From assembly GCF_020523825.1 (NCBI RefSeq), contig NZ_JAJALK010000009.1, positions 62,001-126,000 of the forward strand: a stretch of DNA of 64,000 nt. Reading direction: 5' to 3'. This DNA is from Methylobacterium brachiatum (lineage in GTDB: Bacteria; Pseudomonadota; Alphaproteobacteria; Rhizobiales; Beijerinckiaceae). The position numbers and the translations under genes are program-made. The notes under the pieces were generated by a model. It was given only the letters and a program-made list of their open reading frames with translations, had not been told where the DNA came from and ran no database searches. Positions 26,282-36,187 of the stretch are shown here, piece after piece (the first letter of the stretch is position 1; each line of letters begins with the position of its first letter).

Positions 26282-26410
26282 CTAGGCGGTGAGCCTGGCG
26301 AAGGCGTCGGCCGTGCGCGCGGGCACGACGGGCGGCGAGAACCGGAACGGGGGAAGGGGGGGCGGGGCTTCCGCGCGGGCGCGGGCCTCGCTATAGGCGA
26401 GTGTAGCCAT
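26282..26410 (-). CDS. 42-residue protein at the head of the nuclease/ATPase run
   Basis: The ATG at 26410 follows AGGA at a good distance. The peptide MATLAYSEARARAEAPPPLP ends RTADAFARLTA. From memory, very short proteins with the MATL.Y..AR opening are common in Methylobacterium; their function is unknown. It lies about 90 bases before the GIY-YIG gene and could be the first cistron of that operon. Confidence 0.55.
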   Translation of the reverse strand: MATLAYSEARARAEAPPPLPPFRFSPPVVPARTADAFARLTA

Positions 26411-26809
26411 GGTCCTGTACCTTACCTATGGGATCACGGTCAGGCCGGCGAGGGTATGTCCAGTACCCTTGTCGGCCGCCCCTCTCAGGGGAGGGCAGAC
26501 CATGCGAGTCGAAATCGACTTCGCACATACTATCTAGGTCGGACGGCCGCCTCACGCAATCGCGGACTACAAGCGTAGTTAAAACTTAACCTTATCTTGA
26601 TGGGTTGAGCGGGCACCGCTGGAGATAGCCGCTGGGCGGAGCCTGTTTCGAGGCTATCGGGCCGCCTCCGCCAGAACGGCCGGCCCGGCGACGCCCCAAC
26701 GTGAACCTTTCAGGCGATGCGAACCCTGAGACAAGTTCGGGCTCGTTAAGGGCAGGAGCGCTCGCTTAATCGATCGTCGCTCTCCGCGTGTCCTTGTACA
26801 GCCCTACCC
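26411..26809. other. gap upstream of the nuclease/ATPase run
   Basis: 399 bases of mixed composition with small GC hairpins (for example around 26470-26500). The promoter of the minus-strand run should be here. No gene was found. Confidence 0.3.
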
Positions 26810-28933
26810 TCAGAGGATACTTGGATCGAGTGTTTCGTCGGCCCGCCTCGGTTCCAGAAAACCGATGAGCAGTTCCAGTGCCTCCGGCGCATGGGGCCGC
26901 CACATCGCGTAGGCCGTCCCGAGGCGATTACCGCGGTGGACGAGATCGAACGCTTGCCACGGCATGCCGGCGGAATTGGCCAACGGCTCGAAACTCAGTT
27001 CGCCGGCCGGCCACACACGCCCCAACACGGCGCGTAAGGCTCGCCCGTCCTCGTCCGTCTCTTCAGCGGGAGGTGGTGGGTCGCTTGGCCCAACGTCCGG
27101 CCGCTTGCCCAGCCGCAAGAGAATGACGACGTCCGCGCGGGCGCGGGCCAAGGCTTGGCGCGCCGCGCGAAGCGGTAGCAGGGGCGCAACGTTGGTGACG
27201 ATGGTCGCGCCAGCCAAGCGCCCGAGGACGTGGTGCGTGTCGTCGATCGAGGCGTTGTCGACGATTACCGCGTCGATCGGCGCCTGCCGTTCGAGCACGA
27301 GAGCGCGCATCAAGTGCAGGAGCCGCGCCGGCCTTCCGTTGAGGACGGCGAGAACCGAGATTAGCGGGCACGCCCCCGGCGACAGATCGACAGTGTCCCC
27401 AGCGGCCAGAAACTCGTGCATCGAGACGAGCGCCGATCGCTCATCGTCGTGCATTGGATTGGAAGAGACGGATGCGTCTCCCGCGGCCTCCCTGGCGAGC
27501 CGTTCAAGCGTTAGATCCGCGGGCGCCGTGTCGTAGCCGCGCAACCCCATCTCCGCGCGCCAATCGGCGGTCTCGACGCCCTGGACAAGCGCCCGCGCCG
27601 TCCCGACTTTTAAGTAGGGAAAGCCAGCGCGCAGTAGCCTACGCCAATTGTGAAGCGTCGCGTCGAGCCAGTCCGGGGTCGGGAACAGGACCTCGACGCG
27701 AAACCCGCGGGCGACCGCATAGCGTGCGAACTGCGTCTCGTACTCGTTCACGACATCGTTCTTGTGGGCGTACGAAACAACGCCGTCGAAGAATGCGCGG
27801 CCCGCCTCGGAGCCGAGGAACGGTTGTCTCAAGGCAAGGAAGTAGCTCTGGATGTGCCAGCCGCGGTCGGCATTGTCGGTCAGGCCCACCAGGTCAGCCT
27901 CGCTCGCGCGAATCCGAGTGATCACCCGCTCAAGCGCCTCTGAATGGGTCGGCCCGAAGACGCTGTCGTTGACGAGGTACAAAATCTTGGCGTCGTAAAG
28001 TTCGGGGTGCAGGCGCAAAACATGGGCCCAGGCAGCGAAATCGAAGCCCGCATTGGCGCGACGGAATATGTGATCGGCCTGGCCAAGGACAACGCCCGTT
28101 ACCGCGGCATCGACTTTATCGCAGACCACGATCAAGACACAGACGATGCCGCAGAGCCGTAGGCTGGCAATGTGGTGAGCCACATGCGGTTTGATCGCGC
28201 CATCGCGCGCGTGCGTCACAAACAGGGCAATTTCGTTAGCAAACACACCGCCCTTGAGGTAGTCAATTCGCGCCGACGTGACCGGCTCAGATTCGAGGAC
28301 CGCGTGCGCATTTGGGCGGCGGCGATCGATCAGCCCTTCAATGATAAAGTGTTCAAGCGGATCGAGGCCACGCCGAGCGACGTCGGGATTACGCGCGACG
28401 TACCAGCCCGGATCAAAGATCGTGCGCCACGCTTCCCTATCCTCTTCGGCCGCGTTAGGTGCCCGACCCTCCAGAAGTCCGATACGGCGAAAATGCTCTA
28501 AAGGATCGTGCTGGTATGGGCCAAGATCCGCGTTTCGCGCTCGGTACCAGACCGGATCGAAGCGAGTATTCCACACCGACCGCGGCTCGCGGTCGACATT
28601 TGGATACCGGCCTTCGGCGCGTCCATAAAGAAGATAGTGGCGTTCCGGGTCAGCTCCCGTAGCGGCCACGTCAGGATAACGCGCCTGATACCAAACGCCA
28701 TTAAAGGTCTCGCCAATCGACGCAGATTCGGCCGCTTGGTTGGGAAAGCGGTTTTCTGAGCGTCCGTAGTACCGGTAATGCTCGGACGGCTCTATACCCG
28801 CCTCCGCGACGTCCGGGTAGCGCTCCCTGTACCAGTCGGCGTCAAATGAGGAGTCACGTTCGCCTCGATCACCAACCTCCTCGCCGTGGCTGTCTACTTC
28901 GGTCGCCGCCATCACTACCAAATCGAAGCCCAC
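26810..28933 (-). CDS. large glycosyltransferase: four WY-NPDV repeats, RgpF-like domain, GT2-like domain
   Basis: 707 residues (GTG start; ATG at 28912 is an alternative). Residues about 28-215 are four copies of a 36-45-residue module of the pattern F(D)..WY..R(Y/N)PDV...G.(D/E)P.EHF...G..EGR.PN. Then comes a rhamnan-synthesis RgpF-like domain (NEIALFVTHARDGAIKPHVA, GFDFAAWAHVLRLHPELYDA, LVNDSVFGP). The last 170 residues resemble a GT2 domain (ISVLAVLNG, VIVDNASIDDTHHVL), without a clear DxD. The protein probably adds deoxyhexoses to a surface glycan. The repeats recur in proteins at 33-36 kb and 50-52 kb. Confidence 0.8.
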   Translation of the reverse strand: MGFDLVVMAATEVDSHGEEVGDRGERDSSFDADWYRERYPDVAEAGIEPSEHYRYYGRSENRFPNQAAESASIGETFNGVWYQARYPDVAATGADPERHYLLYGRAEGRYPNVDREPRSVWNTRFDPVWYRARNADLGPYQHDPLEHFRRIGLLEGRAPNAAEEDREAWRTIFDPGWYVARNPDVARRGLDPLEHFIIEGLIDRRRPNAHAVLESEPVTSARIDYLKGGVFANEIALFVTHARDGAIKPHVAHHIASLRLCGIVCVLIVVCDKVDAAVTGVVLGQADHIFRRANAGFDFAAWAHVLRLHPELYDAKILYLVNDSVFGPTHSEALERVITRIRASEADLVGLTDNADRGWHIQSYFLALRQPFLGSEAGRAFFDGVVSYAHKNDVVNEYETQFARYAVARGFRVEVLFPTPDWLDATLHNWRRLLRAGFPYLKVGTARALVQGVETADWRAEMGLRGYDTAPADLTLERLAREAAGDASVSSNPMHDDERSALVSMHEFLAAGDTVDLSPGACPLISVLAVLNGRPARLLHLMRALVLERQAPIDAVIVDNASIDDTHHVLGRLAGATIVTNVAPLLPLRAARQALARARADVVILLRLGKRPDVGPSDPPPPAEETDEDGRALRAVLGRVWPAGELSFEPLANSAGMPWQAFDLVHRGNRLGTAYAMWRPHAPEALELLIGFLEPRRADETLDPSIL

Positions 28934-29577
28934 CTAATTAAAAATCTAATCCATAAATAGATCCCACATTGCTCAGCAGTAATTACAAAACGAGCATGGT
29001 ATACTCCCCTCAAATCGACCTGCAAAAAGCTCTTTAGCATCCGTAGAATTTTTTCTTGCAAAAAACTACTACCCCGAAGGCATCTCCAAGCCAATCAAAC
29101 GGAGTTCGCAAAATGCGATGGTTCCTACGTATTTGTAGCATCCATCTAAGTCAAACACCGCGGGACATCCGAAGAGACGGGGGCACTTCGAATTTCCAAC
29201 ATCGGCAAGAAAGTCTATATAATAATATCACAATTGTCCCATTACCCAATCACCCTTCCTAGATCGATTTGGAAGATAAGAAACGGGCATGAAAGACCTT
29301 ATGGAACTTCAAATTGAAATGCAGGTAAACCGCGCCGAATATCGACGAGCTTATTTTGAAAAAGCGTAGCGACAATCGTTAAGAACGCACCGTAAATAGC
29401 CGAATTATCGTTTATGACCGATTTAATTAATCGCGATCATTAAACCAAATGACTATCATGAAAAACAATTAGAATAAATTCTTGCTGGATAGAAGGCGTT
29501 AGACCACGATTTAGTTTTGAACCAATCGACCTCATCCCCTCAATTTTCCCGCTAAACGGTCCTATTTACAAATTTGT
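28934..29577. other. AT-rich gap, start of the low-GC island
   Basis: 644 bases, strongly AT-rich, with stops in all frames. A promoter for the repeat glycosyltransferase may lie at the left end. No gene or RNA was recognised. Confidence 0.4.
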
Positions 29578-30555
29578 TTAACCCATAGACCGATAACGAG
29601 TTGCAATAGCAATCGCCGAAGGATCATCCGGAAGTATGTCCAAAAGCATTTGTGCAACTTTCTTCCCGACATCGTGCATCTGGTATCGTTCACACACGTG
29701 TAAAATGTAAGCCAACAAATCTTGCTGCCGGGGGTAAGCAGCGAGGGCATCGTTTGCCAATGACATAACGGCGCTAACATCACCTGCACAAACCTGCATC
29801 TCAATGCGGGTCATGTAATTCCCGTGCGAGGGTGCACGGACCGCTTCTTCATCGATTTCAGCTAGAACTCTTTGTACGTTCGGATGCGCCATATCAAACT
29901 GGTGATTCGAAGGATAATTATTGTCGCCTCGTTCAAAAATTATTATATTTCGATGTATTCTTATGGAGCTCGTTATAAAAGCGAACTTAGTCGAGCTGGG
30001 TGACTGTCCGGCTTGTCGCGCCTCTTCAAAGTGCATCGACGCCATTATCTCCCTAGCTATGTCGAAGATAGTTCCACTTCCATCCGGCGATCCGCCGGCA
30101 TGTTTCCAAAAACATGTCTGGGTATCTTCTACAATATAAATACCTTCCTTTTTCATTAAAGGGAAAATGACGTCAAAAGAAGCAATCATATGGCTTGGAT
30201 CATGGCTCCCATCGTCTATCACGATGTCAAATGGCCCATACGCGTTGCATATATTGGTAAGAAGTCCTACATCGTCCTGCGACCCCTGAATGACATTTAT
30301 CCTTGGATGCGGAAAAATTCTTTTTTCTGAGAGGTCAAGCCCAACGATATCCCCAAAAGGAAAATATTCCGCCCACGCGTAAAGACTTGATCCTCCAGCA
30401 AGTGGATTGGAGTACCCGCCCACCCCAATCTCAAGGAGGCGAATGGGGCGACCTCGAAGATGTCGAAGAACTTGATCATAAATAGGCGTATATAAATGGG
30501 ATCCGAATTTATCAGTCCCGTACCGAATTGCGGCTCGTGTGAGATCGTCCATCAT
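29578..30555 (-). CDS. MycE-like SAM-dependent methyltransferase
   Basis: 325 residues. IRLLEIGVGGYSNPLAGGSS is the SAM-binding loop, preceded by YGTDKFGSHLYTPIYDQVL. GDIVGLDLSEKRIF, VIQGSQDDVGLL and FDIVIDDGSHDPSHMIASFD follow, with the metal-site aspartates of MycE/CmcI-type O-methyltransferases, and YIVEDTQTCFWKHAGG. Such enzymes methylate sugar hydroxyls in glycosides or surface glycans. The last 80 residues are an added helical region. Codon use is AT-biased, unlike genes left of 28.9 kb, a sign of transfer. Confidence 0.85.
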   Translation of the reverse strand: MMDDLTRAAIRYGTDKFGSHLYTPIYDQVLRHLRGRPIRLLEIGVGGYSNPLAGGSSLYAWAEYFPFGDIVGLDLSEKRIFPHPRINVIQGSQDDVGLLTNICNAYGPFDIVIDDGSHDPSHMIASFDVIFPLMKKEGIYIVEDTQTCFWKHAGGSPDGSGTIFDIAREIMASMHFEEARQAGQSPSSTKFAFITSSIRIHRNIIIFERGDNNYPSNHQFDMAHPNVQRVLAEIDEEAVRAPSHGNYMTRIEMQVCAGDVSAVMSLANDALAAYPRQQDLLAYILHVCERYQMHDVGKKVAQMLLDILPDDPSAIAIATRYRSMG

Positions 30556-31463
30556 CTTAGCTTCCGCTGCCGTTACAATGCCAGTAAAACTTTGTTACAA
30601 ATCTGCTTCGGCGCAAAGATGCCCTCATAGCCGAAATCTGAATAAAAAAACGCGCTTGCGAATCGGCTGAGCATTTTGAAGAATGATAAATAAATTAATT
30701 TTATTTCGCAATCCATCATACAACCTGCTAGTATAATAACCGGAATATTTACACCTCGTGCCGGAATAGAGATGCAATGGCTCGATGTCTCTTACAGCAG
30801 GACAGCAGAACAGCATTTCATTCACCCCACTTTAAACTTCATTAGTCCGTCAATCTGTAATCAAGCTGCACGAAGTTTGAACGACACTAAATACTTCTTC
30901 ATATAACCTGCCAAATCAGTCTAGCTTTACAGGCGTTCCCTTAAGCAAGCGCACGCAACGCAAGCATTAAGCCTAATTTCCGTCGGGTGAGCGGGCGTAG
31001 AGCGAGTTCGATCTGGGGGAGGATTAGCATATGTCGACCATCCTATTACCCAACGGTGATGAGCGGGGCCCTTCAGGCGAGCAAATTATTATTTTACCGT
31101 GTCAGCGCCATCGCTCTCAGATCAGACGGTAAACATTGAAACTATGGATCAAGCTAGTTTGTAGTGTTGGGGCACCGATTAGCAGCTAGGAAGAGGAATT
31201 CAGCATCAATCGACTCCAGCGCTCCACTTTGACAAAGTATTATTCTGCAGGCGTCAATGAGTAGCACCCTCTGAACTTATCTAAGTTATGATAAACGCGG
31301 ACGAGCCATTGCAATTACTTAACCAATTTTATACCATACAAAATCATTTACCGCATGAGCCGCCAGAAGACATGATTGTAGATTAAAACGGCCTTTAAGT
31401 TGCAACAACTGGATTATAAATTAGTTTCAGAATTGAGTTTTATTCAGACAATTGTAATTAGAT
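30556..31463. other. 900-base AT-rich gap without a supported gene
   Basis: Only short frames occur; none has a ribosome-binding site and a protein-like composition together. The gap separates two methyltransferase genes in the imported island. Confidence 0.35.
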
Positions 31464-32402
31464 CTAAGACTCACCCAACCGATCCCGCAATGATTTGAGT
31501 TCATTCTCAAGCTCCAAATTTCGTTTGATTAGAAGCCTTTGAGCACTACCATCGATTTGCAAAGCCTGTTCTTCGAGCTCTAAAATAATATTTTCCAAGA
31601 GCTGGACCCGTCTTTGATTACTTTCCTCCGGTCCAAGCGAGACTTCACCGATCTCTAGCCATACTAAAAACTCAGTATGCGGCATAATTTCTACCCGTGT
31701 AACAACAAGCGAAAGAAAGTTTAATTCACACAACTCATGAATTAGAAGCTGAAAACTTGATGGGGTGAAAATCCATGAGTGAGCGTCAACATAATCTGCG
31801 CGCTCGCTCCTTTGAGCGGCAACAAGAGCCTCACTAAGCGCGCGGTCCAGTGACATCGGATGTACGCTCTGCCGAAACCAACCTGGGTGGCCAAGCTTAT
31901 AGGTAGTATAGGCGTCAGAATCAAAAAAGGTTTTCCATGAATGCCGCGACCTTTTATCAAGATGAGCGCGAATCGCATCGCTAGCAGTGCTTGGATACCT
32001 ATAAAAATCGAAACAAACTCGCTTATCTGGTATTGCGAGGATTACTCGCCCGTCGCGCTTTATCAATTTTTCGGCAGACTTGAGGAAACCAATAACATCT
32101 GTCGAATGTTCAATGACGTGACTGGCTAAAAAAACATCAAATGTTCCTTGATGTATGATTGGCACCGCCGACGTTAACCGCCCGCTTTTCCAAACGAAAT
32201 CAACATCTTCTATTTTTGAAGTATCAACGTTATGCTGGGAATATTCCAAAACTAGATCTTCTTTTGTTGCATAGTCAACTGAAAAAGTATTCCAGCCCTC
32301 ACTTTTCGGTGTAAGCGGATTGTAGCTTGGTCCAATTTCGATTATTTTATGCGAAGGGTCGATACCAGCGAGAATCACATCCTTCCTTTGAATGGCGGTC
32401 AT
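31464..32402 (-). CDS. class I SAM-dependent methyltransferase with C-terminal coiled coil
   Basis: 312 residues. KIIEIGPSYNPLTPKSEGWN is motif I, FDVFLASHVIEHSTDVIGFL the motif containing HVIEH, and LIKRDGRVILAIPDKRVCFD the post-motif strand. These mark a UbiE/Methyltransf_11-like enzyme of the kind found in O-antigen clusters. The last 45 residues (NQRRVQLLENIILELEEQAL and onward) are a leucine-heptad coiled coil that could bind a partner. The target may be a sugar or glycan chain end. It is followed after 49 bases by a glycosyltransferase gene upstream in the same direction. Confidence 0.82.
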   Translation of the reverse strand: MTAIQRKDVILAGIDPSHKIIEIGPSYNPLTPKSEGWNTFSVDYATKEDLVLEYSQHNVDTSKIEDVDFVWKSGRLTSAVPIIHQGTFDVFLASHVIEHSTDVIGFLKSAEKLIKRDGRVILAIPDKRVCFDFYRYPSTASDAIRAHLDKRSRHSWKTFFDSDAYTTYKLGHPGWFRQSVHPMSLDRALSEALVAAQRSERADYVDAHSWIFTPSSFQLLIHELCELNFLSLVVTRVEIMPHTEFLVWLEIGEVSLGPEESNQRRVQLLENIILELEEQALQIDGSAQRLLIKRNLELENELKSLRDRLGES

Positions 32403-32451
32403 GTATTACTCCTTAGTTCTTCAGTTAGTGGCTAACATGAGATCAAAAAGT

Positions 32452-33495
32452 CTAAGCCAGAACGGACCTAAGCATAGATCTAACTGTCTCAGCTGCACAC
32501 ACTGGCGAACGATGCTCGACCACATAATCCTTCGCTTTGACCCAAAAATCGTGACGCAAGTCTTTATTCAGCAAGAGTTTAACAATAGCATTTTCCCAGG
32601 CCTCAGTGTTGCTTTCACAGAGAAGAGCTAACTCACCGGAGGATATATGTTTATACGCCGGGTGTTCACTGCAGATGCAGGACGCTCCAAACGCTGTATA
32701 CTCAAGAAACTTGATATCTGATTTACAGTCTTCGAAAGCGCCGCGACGGAGTGGACAAAGACCGATGTCCCAGAGACGCGATGATGCCATGTAACTAAAA
32801 AACTGATTATAATCAGCAACCACGCCGATTTTTTGGACTGGAGCAATCCCATCGAAAAGATGGAGGATCCTATCATCCTCGGATATACCGCAAAGTGAAA
32901 CACGAGCATCAACATTAGCCTTCTTTACTGCACCGCGAATAGCCTCAACTACCATTAGAAAATCTCTGAGGTGCGTGAATGTGCCGAAATAGCCAATCGT
33001 CAAATGCCCCTCGTGTCGGGCCTCGGCGTTCAACGGCATTGAAATTGCGTTCGGGGAGACGGTAATTGGCTTATTGGAAAACCTTAGGCGATCCTTCATT
33101 TCCGTCGTAGAAACAACGACATGATCGCATTCATGAAGGAATGTGTTTATTGCAGGCCTAACTGACTCAAAATATGTTTCAATGCGTGGGTTCGGGTGCG
33201 TATCTAGAAAATTGTCGTCGACATCCCATACAATTTTGATATTTTTTTTACGCGCTCCATCAATAATCTTTTCAGCAGCTGCTCGATCAATCCCAGGTCT
33301 TAGTTGCCTCTGAATAACAATCACATCGACAGCTTCATCTAAGCAGATTTCATTAACAAGACTGATATCGAATTCTTCTTTCAGTGAGCTTTGTGAATAT
33401 GGAGAAATCATACGCAGGTAGGCACAAGCATCCATATATTCACGCTGCGTTCCGCCATCAGGGTAAACGTGGATAACTGGTCGATCACGACGCAT
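32452..33495 (-). CDS. GT4-like glycosyltransferase
   Basis: 347 residues. The C-terminal half has the GT-B donor-binding layout: LTIGYFGTFTHLRDFLMVVE, RVSLCGISEDDRI, LWDIGLCPLRRGAFEDCKSD, IKFLEYTAFGASCICSEHPA. The N-terminal half includes DVIVIQRQLRPGIDRAAAEK and IVWDVDDNFLDTHPNPRI, as in GT4 enzymes of O-antigen clusters. The conserved E-x7-E is partly replaced. It overlaps the start region of the upstream gene's end by 11 bases, so the two are probably co-translated. Confidence 0.8.
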   Translation of the reverse strand: MRRDRPVIHVYPDGGTQREYMDACAYLRMISPYSQSSLKEEFDISLVNEICLDEAVDVIVIQRQLRPGIDRAAAEKIIDGARKKNIKIVWDVDDNFLDTHPNPRIETYFESVRPAINTFLHECDHVVVSTTEMKDRLRFSNKPITVSPNAISMPLNAEARHEGHLTIGYFGTFTHLRDFLMVVEAIRGAVKKANVDARVSLCGISEDDRILHLFDGIAPVQKIGVVADYNQFFSYMASSRLWDIGLCPLRRGAFEDCKSDIKFLEYTAFGASCICSEHPAYKHISSGELALLCESNTEAWENAIVKLLLNKDLRHDFWVKAKDYVVEHRSPVCAAETVRSMLRSVLA

Positions 33496-36187
33496 TGAAC
33501 AACGCCTCCAGCATTCGGACCGCTGCTAACTCCGGAGCAAACTTATGCACATCGCTGACTGCTTGATTCATTAATTTTTTCCGGTGCCCTGGATCGAGAA
33601 TGAGTTTGTCAATGGATTGCACACAGTCCATCTCCTTTGAGCTGTCGACAATAAGGCCGTTAAATTCGTGCTGCAGAAACTCGGATGCGCCGCCTGCGGA
33701 CGGGCCAATTACTGCGCATCCGGAGGCCATTGCTTCAAGTAGCGTTAACCCCATCGCTTGATAAGTGGAAAAGTCGAGAAAAATATCCGCTTTACTTAAC
33801 AGCGTCGCCAAATCCTGTCGGTTTAAGGAACCATGATTTTGCCAGTATGGTCGCTGAAGGCCATGCTGACTTAACTCGTTATCTGAGCTGCCAAATATTT
33901 CGATCGAAATTTGACCACCGTATCTTCGCTGAACTTGATCGAGGACCGAGACAGTCATTGCATGACCGCGCCGTGGGGTAGCTGGGCGAACCATTGCAAC
34001 AATACAAATATTTCTATTTTTCCCCAAAGACTTATTTTCTGACGGCGCGAACATACTGAGATCAACACTAGGACCTATCACGGTCGCGTCCACCAAACCT
34101 TGTGAAATGAGCTTTTCACGATTCCAATTTGTTTTAGTAAAGAATGTAATATCCGGACGGATTTTATAAGATAGTTCAGCAAGGTGTTTCTCAGGATCGC
34201 CGGGAAGGAAAAAATCTGGCTCAAAATCCTGCACGTAGTAGCCATACTTGGGCCGGCCAGGGGATGAAATTGGCGGCAACCAATACACAGACCGGTATAG
34301 CGTTGAAATAATTGCATCATAGCAATGAGATCTAGCAAACAAATATGCTGTTAAGTGCTCGGGATCTTTTACAAATGTGAATCTTGCAGCTTCTTGTTCG
34401 GAAGTTTGGGCTAATTTCGACTTGTTTGATTCAAAATTAATCAAAGTCACATCGACGCCAAGTCTTCCGAGCGCTTTAGCTTCTTGCAACACAACGTTGG
34501 GTCCTCCCCCAAATTCACCGCAAGGAAGAATTATAGCAACGCGCTTACCTTCCCATTTGGACTTCTGATGATGCAAGATACTGCGGGTCTCTAAGGCTGA
34601 CCTGATTTTTGCGCGCAGCGCGACAAGGCTTAATCCGTCTTGGCAATATCCAACAAACGGTAGAATATCTACGGCTGGATTATGCTTTTTTGCAAGAGCA
34701 ATATCTGCGGCTTCAGCAAGTTTTTGACGACGAATGTTGGAATAGCTTTTCGATTGAGCGTGATAGATATATACGTTTGTAGCGACACGTAGATCCCACC
34801 CTGCTTTTCTCGTTCTAATTACAAAATCGTTTTCTTCTCCGTATCCTGCGCCAAATGTCGCTTCGTCGAACAACCCAATTTGATCAAGAACCTCTCTCCT
34901 GATTAGCATGCAAAAACCGTTAATAAACGGCAAATAAAGCGATCCGTTTGTAGTAGATCGGACCAAATCATCCATTTCCGTGATGGTCATCCAGTCCGGT
35001 ATCTGGTTTGGGTCCCAGTCTCCATCCGTTATAATATTGGGAACGGACTGCCATGACGCAGTATTCGACACTGGGCCAATGATACCGATTTTAGGACATT
35101 CGTGGGCATGCTGCCAAAGACGATCTATCCACCCCTCGGACACTATAGTGTCGCTATTTAACAAAACTATGTAGTCCGCGAATGAGCGTCGAAGGCCTTG
35201 ATTTGCTGCAAATGTATAACCTAACGCTATATCATTGCGCAGCAAATAGAACCCGTTTGCCCGCGCAACCTCATTCACATAATCGGCTGTTTGTGACTCC
35301 GATCCATCGTCAACAATAATTACGCGATATGGCGGAAGGGTGCTTTGCACCACAGACTCAAGGCAAGCTCTAACGTCTTCGTATGCGTTGTGTACACATA
35401 TAACTATATCTACGGTTTCCCGTCGAGTTGCATCTGTCGGTTCTACTATAGCTTTTTGCCTCCAGCCGGCGCGTCCTTCGGAAAGGCCGTACTTAGCGAA
35501 GTGCACAAGCGGGTGAATGCCTGCTTCCTGAACGTCAGGATTGGTAGCGAGATACGCAGCTGGATCGAAATACCTACTTGGCGGCACCTGCTTCGAGTGG
35601 GTATTTTTGATATAGTCTACAATATTTCCTGGCTCACCCATAAGACCGCGCCGATTGAATTCTTTTTTGTAGTACAATGGATCAAAAAGTGGATGAGGCG
35701 ACAAATCTAGTGAGGCACCGACGTGAAGATAGTGTAAGAGAGGAGATTGCTCTCCCAGAATTTGAATTTGGCCGCAGTACCAAATCGGATCAAACAATGG
35801 ATGAGGGGAGAGCTTGCTTCCTTGTTCCAAATAGTGTTTTAAAGCATTGGCTTGATTTACTCCCGCTACTTGAAGTTGCTGGGTGTACCAATCGAGATCG
35901 ATTAGGGGATGCGGCGAGCTACCATCATAAATGCCCCGGTCCAAAAAATGCAGTAGTGACAAGCTAGGGTTGTATAGCGGAATGCCATTCTTATGAGCAT
36001 ACCATATATGATCGAAGAGCGGGCCGGGCATTCTACCTTCCGATAACCCGTGATTGATAAAGTGCTCAAATGGCTCTAATTTAGTTTCCAGAACATCAGG
36101 GTATTCCCTTAAATACCAAGATGCATCAAATAGGCCGGAGCCTTTAACTAACTCACTTATGCTTGAGTTTATTTTCAATTGGTTCAT
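33485..36187 (-). CDS. 900-residue bifunctional glycosyltransferase: WY repeats + GT2 + GT4
   Basis: Residues 15-245 hold about six diverged repeats of the F(D)..WY...(NPDV)...HF...G type; the first and last keep YPDV/NPDV and EGR, while the middle ones carry SPHPLFD..WY. A GT2 domain follows (about 255-500): DIVICVHNAYEDVRACLESV, VIIVDDGSE, YIVLLNSDTIVSEGW with a D-x-D-like NSD, FGAGYGEENDFVIR. A GT4 domain comes last (about 545-900): ILPCGEFGGGPNVVLQEAKA, DIFLDFSTYQAMGLTLLEAM. It should add two sugars in sequence. The AT-rich base use shows import with its neighbours. Confidence 0.87.
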   Translation of the reverse strand: MNQLKINSSISELVKGSGLFDASWYLREYPDVLETKLEPFEHFINHGLSEGRMPGPLFDHIWYAHKNGIPLYNPSLSLLHFLDRGIYDGSSPHPLIDLDWYTQQLQVAGVNQANALKHYLEQGSKLSPHPLFDPIWYCGQIQILGEQSPLLHYLHVGASLDLSPHPLFDPLYYKKEFNRRGLMGEPGNIVDYIKNTHSKQVPPSRYFDPAAYLATNPDVQEAGIHPLVHFAKYGLSEGRAGWRQKAIVEPTDATRRETVDIVICVHNAYEDVRACLESVVQSTLPPYRVIIVDDGSESQTADYVNEVARANGFYLLRNDIALGYTFAANQGLRRSFADYIVLLNSDTIVSEGWIDRLWQHAHECPKIGIIGPVSNTASWQSVPNIITDGDWDPNQIPDWMTITEMDDLVRSTTNGSLYLPFINGFCMLIRREVLDQIGLFDEATFGAGYGEENDFVIRTRKAGWDLRVATNVYIYHAQSKSYSNIRRQKLAEAADIALAKKHNPAVDILPFVGYCQDGLSLVALRAKIRSALETRSILHHQKSKWEGKRVAIILPCGEFGGGPNVVLQEAKALGRLGVDVTLINFESNKSKLAQTSEQEAARFTFVKDPEHLTAYLFARSHCYDAIISTLYRSVYWLPPISSPGRPKYGYYVQDFEPDFFLPGDPEKHLAELSYKIRPDITFFTKTNWNREKLISQGLVDATVIGPSVDLSMFAPSENKSLGKNRNICIVAMVRPATPRRGHAMTVSVLDQVQRRYGGQISIEIFGSSDNELSQHGLQRPYWQNHGSLNRQDLATLLSKADIFLDFSTYQAMGLTLLEAMASGCAVIGPSAGGASEFLQHEFNGLIVDSSKEMDCVQSIDKLILDPGHRKKLMNQAVSDVHKFAPELAAVRMLEALFNAS

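Noticed and set aside
26461..26500. Hairpin with CCCCTC/GAGGGG-like arms as a terminator
   Set aside because: No T-run follows in either direction, and the arms pair poorly.
30625..30825. 66-codon minus-strand frame in the AT-rich gap
   Set aside because: No ribosome-binding site, and composition follows the base bias.
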